The notes under the pieces were generated by a model. The model worked only from the letters and a program-made list of their open reading frames with translations. It made no database searches and was not told the origin of the DNA. Below, piece after piece: positions 56,609 to 64,000 of a DNA stretch of 64,000 nucleotides. A program made the translations under genes and the position numbers. The first letter of the stretch is position 1, and every line of letters starts with the position of its first letter. The stretch is from Dromiciops gliroides (lineage: Eukaryota > Chordata > Mammalia > Microbiotheria > Microbiotheriidae): positions 122,945,897 to 123,009,896 of the forward strand of contig NC_057866.1 of assembly GCF_019393635.1 (NCBI RefSeq), given 5' to 3'.

Positions 56609-56942
56609 CCCAAGGCTGATCCAAGTCACAGTCTAGCAGGGCTGTTGCTCCATGGGGGACTGTAACTTGCTTAAAAGAAATGACATCTTCTATGTGCATT
56701 TTACACTTCAAATGCAGCCATTCCAGAGAGTGGAAAGATACTTCAGGTGCACTGATGGGCTCACTGCAAATGCTATTCCACTTTTTCCTCCAGGATTCAG
56801 AAATGAAATTTTGAAAGACAGACATGTTACAGTCACATTGCCATTGGTTGTTTGATAGGTCAGCATCCAGATGTGGCAGAGTTAAGGCAATGAACATCAT
56901 TGGTAGGACAGTGGCCATGGCATTGGTGCTAAGATTCACAAT
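56609..56942 (-). CDS. LRRC66: LRRC66, exon with last LRR, LRRCT cap and first half of Ig domain
   Basis: The 334-bp exon follows a good polypyrimidine tract and CAG acceptor (56945-56943) in phase 0 and ends in phase 1 at a GTAGGT donor. It encodes (I)VNLSTNAM...LPMMFIALTLPHLDADLSNNQWQC, the final LRR, then the LRRCT cap. Four cap cysteines are present (CDC, SICSEP, LKCKM). VFQNFISESWRKKW is identical to human LRRC66 as I remember it. The Ig strand TALLDCDLDQPW supplies the first Ig cysteine. The GTG at 56939 sometimes taken as a start is simply a Val codon. Upstream LRR exons and the signal peptide were not found up to base 64000. Confidence 0.94.
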
Positions 56943-57184
56943 CTGCTTGTAAAGGGAGAGAAGGAAGAAATAGTTGGTGAATGAAATTTATTACCAAAGT
57001 AAAGACAACAATGACAACTGTTCCTTTATGAACCTCTATGTGTTATAAGTCATACAAGTAGATATAAGTTGCATTATTGTGCTTTGGAAATGTTTTTTTT
57101 TTCAATAAAATCTTTGTTAATAATTTTGAAGTGATGTGATGATGAAAGGAACAACTGTCACTGAATACAAGGTACTGCAAATGG
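56943..57184 (-). other. LRRC66: LRRC66 upstream intron, start
   Basis: Pyrimidine-rich on the minus strand next to the acceptor. The intron probably runs to or beyond 64000, because no LRR-coding exon was spotted. Confidence 0.55.
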
Positions 57185-57800
57185 AAGCAAAGGCTACTGA
57201 ATCAGGCAATGAATAAGCACTTATTAAGCATCTACTATTTGCCGGGTACTGTGCTAAGCACAGAGCATGCAAAGAAAGGCAAAAGATGACCCCTGCCCTC
57301 AAGGGGCTCCCAGTCTAATGGGGGAGACAACATGCAAATACCTATAAACAGACAAGATACATATTAGATAAATTAGAGATAACAAAGGGAAGGCACTGAG
57401 ATTAAGAGACTGGGAAAGGCTACTTGTAGAAGGTGGGATTTTAGCTAGGACCTAAAGGGATCAAGGGAATCCAGGAGGTAGATTTGAGGAGGGAGACTAT
57501 TTTAGGCAGGGTGGACAGCTAGTGACAATGCCTAGAGTCTGGAGGTGGAGCGTTCACTGGAAGGCATAGCAAGGTGTCCAGTGTTACAACATCACAGAGT
57601 ACATGGCAGGGAGTAATTTGTAAGAAGATAGAAAAGAGGGGCAGTTAGGTGGCACAGTGGATGAAGCACTGGCCCTGGATTCAGGAGGACCTAAGTTCAA
57701 ATCCGGCCTCAGACACTTGACACTAGCTGTGTGACCATGGGCAAGTCACTTAACCCCAATTGCCTCACCAAAAAAAAAAAAAGATAGGAAAGGAAGGAGA
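57185..57800 (+). repeat. Mid-length dispersed repeat, copy 2, split by a SINE
   Basis: 'AAGCACTTATTAAGCATCTA', 'GGGGCTCCCAGTCTAATGGG', 'GTAGAAGGTGGGATTTTAGC' and 'GGGAGTAATTTGTAAGAAGA' match 14785-15330 in order. Confidence 0.7.
57637..57780 (+). mobile_element. WSINE1-like SINE
   Basis: Sense copy, missing one ACTTACT unit. Flanks AAGATAGAAAAG (57625-57636) and AAGATAGGAAAG (57781-57792) are a 12-bp TSD with one mismatch. Confidence 0.94.
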
Positions 57801-57906
57801 AGGTCAGGTTTTACAGAGGAACTTAGCCTGGAAATGCCCTGGAGTCACTGATAAGACTTCTAATAGCTATTCCTGTTCTGAGATTCTAGCATTCTGTGAT
57901 CAGTTT

Positions 57907-57927
57907 TATATATATATATATATATAT
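57907..57927. repeat. (TA)n microsatellite
   Basis: About 10 TA units. Confidence 0.93.
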
Positions 57928-57934
57928 GTCTTTC

Positions 57935-58680
57935 CATCCCAATCATTTTACTCCTCTCCCCATATCTAATCAAAAACATCAGATCCAGTGATCACATCTG
58001 ACAATATCCCATCCTCATAGTTCCTTCTCTCAGCCCCTAATTGATCTTCCTGCCTCAAGTCTTCTTATTTGTAACCATTCTCCACCCAGCTGACAAAGCA
58101 ATTTTCATAAAGTATGGGTATGACTATTTCATCCCTACGTTCAATAAACTCCAGTGGCTGCTTATTACCCCTACAATCACATGCCAGCTCCTCTGATTGG
58201 AATTTAAAACTGGTCCCTTTCTACCTACATGTTACTCCACTTACACAGGACTTTCCTCCATCCACCCAACAATACTGGCCTACCTCTGTTTCCACACAGG
58301 CCAGTCTTTCCCTTGTCTGAATCTCTGCACTGAAGGTCCACATACCAGGAACACTCTTCCTCCTCACCTCCACCTCTTAGAATACCTAGTTACCTTTAAG
58401 ACTTAGCTTCAAAGAGGGGCAGCTAGGTGGCGCAGTGGATAGAGCACCAGCCCTGGAGTCAGTAGGACCTGAGTTCAAATCTGACTTCAGACACTTAACA
58501 CTTACTAGCTGTGTGACCCTGGGCAAGTCACTTAACCCCAATTGCCTCACCAAAAAAAAAAAAAAAAAAAAAGACAGCTCAAAGGCATAAGCCCTTTCTT
58601 GTTCCCCCAGATGTTAGTGCCTTCTTCTCTAAGGTGACCTACTATTCACATCTTGTATATACCTACATATATACACATGC
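57935..58680 (+). mobile_element. L2 LINE fragment (3' part), split by a SINE
   Basis: 'TTCAATAAACTCCAGTGGCT', 'CAGCTGACAAAGCAATTTTC' and 'GAACACTCTTCCTCCTCACC' in sense order. It resumes after the SINE with 'GGCATAAGCCCTTTCTTGTT'. Confidence 0.75.
58415..58575 (+). mobile_element. WSINE1-like SINE
   Basis: Sense copy with an A23 tail, suggesting a fairly young insertion. Imperfect TSD AGCTTCAAAG / AGCTCAAAG. Confidence 0.93.
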
Positions 58681-58744
58681 ACACATATATATATGTGTAT
58701 GTGTATATATATTTATACATATACAAATACATGTGTGTGCAAAG

Positions 58745-59100
58745 GATAAGAATCACAGAATCTCAGGGTCTGATAAGGTAATCTAGTCTAATCTCTAGAT
58801 GAATAGTAACCCCATCTTTCTAAGAGATCAACCTGTCTCTAGCTAAAGATTTTAGTGAAGGAGAATCCTCTACTCCCTGAGGCAGCACATTACGCTTTTA
58901 CATCACTTTAATTATTAGGAGGTATTTTTAAAAAATATATTGAGCCTAAGTCTGCCTGTGTTCAATTTCTACCTGTTTCTTCTTGTTCTGTCCTTCTGGG
59001 ACAAATTAGGTGTGATCTCACTTCCATATCATAAGTCTTATTTGTTCAACCATTTTCCAATTGTCTAAGAGGCAACCTAAGGCATCTATTTAAATTCTAT
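58745..59100. other. Possible CR1/L3-like LINE 3' remnant
   Basis: 'AATCACAGAATCTCAGGGTC', 'TCCTCTACTCCCTGAGGCAG' and 'CTTCTTGTTCTGTCCTTCTG' resemble an old amniote CR1-type 3' region. The assignment is from memory. Confidence 0.45.
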
Positions 59101-59375
59101 TTTTTTTTCTTTTCTTTTTTGCCTTTTTCATACCTTCAGGACCAGGAAGTTTGTTTTCAGCGATTACTTCTCTGATATTATCCTTCCTCTTAAACCCCAT
59201 CCTGCTCCTTATCCCTACTTGTTTCCCAGTTAAGTTTGATGTACTTAAGATTGGTATTCAGTCTTGTGTGACACCCTTCCTTCTCCTTTTAGAGTGATGG
59301 GAAATGGGCCAGAGTCAGCTAGGAATTTCAGTTTTTAGACCACCTATAAACATTAATTTAGCCGTTGGTACTCTT

Positions 59376-59532
59376 TTTTTTTTTTTTTTTAGTGAGGCAA
59401 TTGGGGTTAAGTGACTTGCCCAGGGTCACACAGCTAGTAGGTGTGTGTTAAGTGTCTGAGGCTGGATTTGAACTCAGGTACTCCTGACTCCAGGGCTGGT
59501 GCTCTATACACTGCGCCACCTAGCTTCCCCCA
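59376..59532 (-). mobile_element. WSINE1-like SINE
   Basis: Antisense copy with a T16 tail. TSD TTGGTACTCTT lies at 59365-59375 and 59533-59543. Confidence 0.95.
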
Positions 59533-59543
59533 TTGGTACTCTT

Positions 59544-60190
59544 AATGTGAAACCTTTGTCTGGTGACCAATAAGCTGACACTCAGAAGAATAGAATCAAT
59601 CTCGGTGTTCTTGCTATAAATGAAACCAGAAGCAAAAACTAAATAGTAGCTAAATGGAAATATAGTTTGCAGGTATTTTGGAGAGGAAAATAAAAGAATT
59701 TGCAGAGTTGGCATTGTTTTGCATCTAAAAGCAGCAAGAAATCTAATAGGATACTTGGTCACTGTTTTGTAGCATTTATAATAAACATTTATATAAAGGC
59801 TGGTATGAAGATAATTGCATTTTTTTGCCAATATGAGTTAAGGGGAGTGATTAGGTAGAAAAATATAGTGAAGAAATTGTTAATGGGTAAAAATATAGAC
59901 TATTACAATTTCCCAAGTAGGTTTACCCCATAAAGCAATTGCCACTGCAAGGACACCAAAAGAGCCTAGAAACTAACTCAGCCAGTTGATCTTTTTGCTA
60001 AGAACAAAAACATCATAGCCAAGGTAACACTGACTTAGACTATACATTCATTTGTATCATCTGATAAAGGAACATGGTAGAATATTTTAGATAACATCAT
60101 TGCTAAAAATAGTGAGAATCAGTAGAGGGAAAACAAGTTTACAAAAATCTGGGTGAGAGACCCAACTAAGCCACTTCAACATGATGGCAT
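59544..60190. other. Unassigned AT-rich sequence
   Basis: A 103-codon minus frame (59520-59831) has no family resemblance. Confidence 0.35.
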
Positions 60191-60205
60191 TTAAGAATGA
60201 AAATA

Positions 60206-60381
60206 GGGGGCAGCTAGATAGCACAGTGGATAAAGCACTGGCCCTGGATTCAGGAGGACCTGAGTTCAAATCCAGCCTCAGACACTTGACACTTACTAGT
60301 TGTGTGACCCTGGGCAAGTCACTTAACCCTCATTGCCCTGCAAAAAACAAAACAAAAACCAACTAAACAAAAACAAACAAA
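60206..60381 (+). mobile_element. WSINE1-like SINE
   Basis: Sense copy with a long CAAAA-type tail. The 13-bp TSD AAGAATGAAAATA lies at 60193-60205 and 60382-60394. Confidence 0.95.
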
Positions 60382-60588
60382 AAGAATGAAAATAAAAGGA
60401 AGACAACAAACAGACCTGAAAGAGAAAAGATCTCTAAAGATTCACAGAGCAAATTCTTTTTTGCATCTTTTTTGCATTTGCATTTGAACTCTAACATCAG
60501 AGCCTCCTACTGCTTCAAGAAGAAGGGGAAATAGTTCTAAAGAAAATAAAGATGGGAAGGGATGGTGGATTTTATGAAGTATATATAC

Positions 60589-60960
60589 TGTTAAGGCTAA
60601 AATTCTAGCTATATTGTCTAAAATACCTAATGAGTGGTTGCCAATAAATTATAAGTTTTAGCAAGAATTAGACTTTTAAGCATTTATTAAGGACAATAAG
60701 AATTTTGTAAAGAGAGAGAGAAAGGCCTAGATTCCTCTATCTATTAAAGGGAGAGTGCATTTGTAGTTCCCTTCTCCACCAGAGTCCACCAGAAAGAGAG
60801 TGAATCAGAGTGCCAGGCTCCCCCTTCTTCCTCCCACAAGCAAATGTCACTTCCTGACGCCAAAGAAAAGATTCATGGTCTTGCCCTCAGAGACCTTCAC
60901 CTCATGGAGGAGCTTTTCTACAGTAAGTCTCCAGCAGGTGGTGTCATTCCAATCGTTACA
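60589..60960. mobile_element. Solo LTR, family 2, with perfect 4-bp TSD
   Basis: 372 bp from TGTTAAGGCT to CCAATCGTTACA, flanked by ATAC on both sides (60585-60588, 60961-60964). A 4-bp TSD fits many ERV1/gamma-type and some other retroviral integrations. It has no internal genes and is related to 24155-24610. Confidence 0.88.
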
Positions 60961-60964
60961 ATAC

Positions 60965-62385
60965 CTATGGTCTGTTGAAAGCAAAACAATTTTGAGGGCA
61001 CTGAGAAATTGATTCTCAAGGTATGTGAAAAAGGGGACGATAATAATGTTTGGTAAAAATAATGAACCTTATCATTACAAAAAAGATGACTAAGAACATA
61101 TTAGTAACTACTGACAGTTATGCCTACTTTTTCATTGCTACACATGAGATTAATCTCTATATCCATCAAGGATATCATTGGAGAAAGTGTTAGAAGGGAA
61201 CAAGCAAGCTTTTGCAAATTACATATATTATATTAATCATATCATATAACAATCACATCTACCATACCATACCACATAATATCAGGCTATATCACATATC
61301 AGACTATATCATGTTATTTCACATATTATTATTAATACCTAATATATATATATATATACATATATACATATATATATAACCCAGACTACACTTTTACAGT
61401 CACTATTTATTGTCTGAAAGGTAGAGGGAAGACTAGATTCTACTGTGCTTATTATTTGTTTACTAGTTTAAAAAAAGATTTTGCTTTCAAAGAGTAAAAT
61501 GCCTCCTTAAGGCTCTTTTCATAGATAGGGAGGAAGTATGAAGGAAGAAGGTATTTTGTCTGGATCTGTGGTTCCATTGGTACAGAGAATGCCCAGTGTA
61601 CAAATTCCTTCCACTGGTTCATACTGACAACTTATCTACACTTACAGTCTTAGAGACTTGCCGTGGTCAATCAGTGTATGTATGGGATAGGACTTGAACA
61701 CATCTTTCAGACTCTAAGACAAGCCCACTATTCACTTCACCAAATTATTTGTCTAAAACACCAAATAACAATTAGAGACAATTAAATGAAGAGGAAGGTG
61801 GCTAGAAGCACTAAAAATGGCCAGTGGAAGCTAGTTAAAGCAAAAAAAAAAAAAAGATAGAAATCCATTGTAAATTCTGAGCTAGGTAGAAAATGCTTGG
61901 GGAATGAGGCTAGTTGGTGAGATTCTGGTATTTGAATCTAGAGAAGCGGACATCAAAATATCTGAGGATTCAAAAGGGAATATGTTCACTTTGGATTTGG
62001 AGTTTATGTTTGAAGACTAGCCAGACAGGACTAGTTTCATCAGGTCTAGTACTAAGAAGCAGCTTGTTGGCCTGAAGGTGAAATAGTTTGAAACTGGGGA
62101 AAAAAAAACACCAAACCAACCCAAACATCTGTGTTTATGGTCTGCAAATGGCTTTTGTGACAGTCATTTAGTTTATCCCTCAAAATCTCCCATACGGTAG
62201 AAAATTTGTATCTGAAAAAGTTATTGAGCATAAGACATGCTGATAAACTACTTCAGGGACCCAGGTGTGATATGGGCATGAATGTGATATGGGTTAAGGT
62301 TCTAAGGTCATGGTCCGAAGTGAGGGAAAAAACAACCCTCCAATTCCTTGGATGGAGGTAGTGGGAAGGACTGTGGCACACAGCA
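60965..62385. other. Unassigned AT-rich sequence
   Basis: A short (TA)n run at 61341-61378 and an ATCATATC-type patch at 61230-61320. No LRR-coding exon is visible. Confidence 0.4.
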
Positions 62386-62389
62386 TAGT

Positions 62390-62580
62390 AGAAAGAATGA
62401 TGGGTTTGGAGTCAAAGGACAGGAGTGAATTAAAATCCAGCTCTGCTACTAAATACCTTTGAGATCTTGGGCAAGTCATTGACCCCGTGTGGGTCTCAGT
62501 TTCCTTCCCTGAAAAATGAAGGTATGGGGCCAGATGACCTCTAAAGTCCTTTCCAGTCTTAAATCCAGAGTCCCTTTCTT
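62390..62580 (+). mobile_element. MIR/CORE-SINE-like element
   Basis: 'GATGGGTTTGGAGTCAAAGG', 'CTTGGGCAAGTCATTGACCC', 'CTCTAAAGTCCTTTCCAGTC'. Confidence 0.75.
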
Positions 62581-62807
62581 TGAGCGTGCCTTGGAAAAGT
62601 TTCTCACAGTTTCTCTGAAGTACTGGCCTGTTCTCATACATACAGAGGGAAAAGACAATGCATCTTTCTTTACTGAAATTCTTCTTTCCTCAAAGCTGAG
62701 CTCAGATGCCAATTCTTCCACCATTCTCCCTGCTCCCTTGTCAAATCTTTTAGTCCCACTCTGTTTAACTTCTAAATTTTCTACTATATAATTATAACAT
62801 GTTGCTG

Positions 62808-63055
62808 TCATTGTTGTTCATTTGTTTCAGTTGTTTCCAACTCTTTGTGACTGCATGTGATGTTTTCTTGGCAGAAATACTAGAGAGGTTTGCGATTTCC
62901 TTCTCCAGCTCATTTTACAGATGAGGAAACTGAGGCAAACAGGGTGACACGACTTGTTCAGGGTCACACAGCTGGTTAGGTGTCTGAGGCCAGATTTGAA
63001 TTCAGGAGATGAGTCTTCCTGACTCCAGGCTTGACACTGTGCCATCTAGCTGCAT
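62808..63055 (-). mobile_element. Family-B SINE
   Basis: 'TTGTTGTTCATTTGTTTCAG', 'CTCTTTGTGACTGCATGTGA', 'GATGAGGAAACTGAGGCAAA', ending GTGCCATCTAGCTGC. Confidence 0.88.
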
Positions 63056-63186
63056 GTATTCCCTTCTCCCTCACCCTCATTAGATCTGGGCAAAGGCCAT
63101 CTCATTTTTCATCTTTGCATTACCAGTGACCAGAACTGTGTATAAGTATTTTAATATTTATTGATTGCTTGATAAATATTTGTTAC

Positions 63187-63350
63187 AGCTAGGTGGCACA
63201 GTGGATACAACACTGGCTCTGGATTCAGAAGGACCTGAATTCAAATCCCACCTCAGACACTTGACACTTACTAGCTGTGTGACCCTGGGCAAGTCACTTA
63301 ACCCTCATTGCCCCGCAAAAACCAAAACCAAAACCAAACAAAAGAATCCT
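63187..63350 (+). mobile_element. WSINE1-like SINE
   Basis: Sense copy with a (CCAAAA)n tail. The 13-bp TSD AAATATTTGTTAC lies at 63174-63186 and 63351-63363. Confidence 0.95.
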
Positions 63351-63549
63351 AAATATTTGTTACTGAATCACAAATTGGTGTGGCCTTTAAGCCTCAATCC
63401 TGAAGCTTTCCATTGCTGCTTCTGGGACTGTGAAAGCACAGCTGGTGTGGGCCTGAGATCCTGAGATCTGATGGTTGTCTCAGGGTAGCATCTTTCATGG
63501 AATATTTTTATGCGGTCTGATTCATACTGAATGTAGAGGTGATATATGA

Positions 63550-63720
63550 CTGTGATAAATGATATTGTGGAAGGGGCATCAGTTTTGGGACTAGAGGACC
63601 TGTGTTCAAATCCTAGTTCTCTTGTCATCTGTATGATCTTGGGGCTATAAAAGGAAGAGGTTGGGTAAGGCAGCCTATGAGGTCCCGTCTAACTGGGATG
63701 CGTGATTCCATGAAATCTTA
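63550..63720 (+). mobile_element. MIR/CORE-SINE-like element
   Basis: 'GTTTTGGGACTAGAGGACCT' followed by 'GCAGCCTATGAGGTCCCGTC'. Confidence 0.6.
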
Positions 63721-63769
63721 TGAAATGCCACTTCATCAAAATATTTCTAAGCCATGGTCCATGGCTCCC

Positions 63770-63955
63770 TTGTCTTGAATAAGCACATTAGTGATAGAGA
63801 GAACCTTAGAATTGACGTGATGCAATCCTTCATTTACATGTGAGGAAACTGACATCCCCACAAATTAAGGGGCTTGCCCCAAAACCCTATAACCACTCAA
63901 TGGCGGAGCCAGGATTAAAACCCAAGTTTCTAGAATCTGAATTCAGTTTTTTTTT
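63770..63955 (-). mobile_element. MIR-like element
   Basis: 'TTTACATGTGAGGAAACTGA' and 'CAATGGCGGAGCCAGGATTA', typical antisense MIR text. Confidence 0.65.
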
Positions 63956-64000
63956 TCTTGTTAGTATGATACCGCCTATCTTTCAAAATACTGTTTTAAG

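Noticed and set aside
3292..63350. tRNA genes, suggested by many A-box and B-box matches
   Set aside because: All are SINE heads. None folds as a complete cloverleaf, and all carry the SINE body and A-rich tail.
56943..64000. Search for the LRR and signal-peptide exons of LRRC66
   Set aside because: No frame with repeated LxxLxLxxN spacing was seen. Long frames here are SINE, L2 or MIR products, so the exons most likely lie beyond the window.
1..64000. CRISPR arrays, operons, bacterial or phage systems
   Set aside because: Introns, SINEs, LINEs and LTRs show this is mammalian nuclear DNA. Regular repeats are microsatellites or dispersed SINEs, not spacer arrays.

Overview
This is nuclear DNA from a marsupial, most likely an Australian-lineage one (dasyurid-like; inference). 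The main reason is the repeat content. About 36 copies of one tRNA-like SINE of roughly 150 bp are present, in the style of marsupial WSINE1/MAR1. Each has an A box close to TGGCGCAGTGG, a B box close to GAGTTCAAATCC, a 3' end reading CAAGTCACTTAACCC and an A-rich tail, and most are bracketed by 9-16 bp target-site duplications (TSDs). The SINE type with an ACAGTATTGATT-like tail that I associate with Monodelphis was not seen. Family names come from memory, since no database search was possible.

The only protein-coding gene I can defend is LRRC66 on the minus strand (51.9-56.9 kb). Two coding exons are visible. Exon 56942-56609 carries the last leucine-rich repeat, a complete LRRCT cap and the first half of an Ig-like domain. 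Exon 54239-52456 carries the second half of the Ig domain, one transmembrane segment and a long tyrosine-motif cytoplasmic tail. The signal peptide and main LRR exons were not found and probably lie beyond base 64000. Directly after the LRRC66 stop codon the same frame stays open for another 188 codons of polar, protein-like sequence. This is the most interesting feature of the window.

The remainder is intergenic or intronic and repeat-rich. At 0.5-2.4 kb there is the 5' half of a minus-strand L1. At 5-20 kb there are CORE/MIR-like SINEs, L2 fragments, a hAT MITE, a triple SINE insertion, a 7SL RNA pseudogene fragment joined to another retroposon, and a long polypyrimidine tract. At 21-28.6 kb a nearly complete old minus-strand L1 is broken up by at least seven younger insertions, including four LTR or LTR-like pieces. 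At 29-51 kb there are L1 3' ends, CR1/L2-like LINE remains, several solo LTRs, simple repeats and a hAT element holding a rearranged retroposon. At 57-64 kb there are more SINEs, L2 and a solo LTR with a perfect TSD. No CRISPR array, rRNA gene, functional tRNA gene or intact viral gene is visible. Most open frames are products of repeats or low-complexity DNA.
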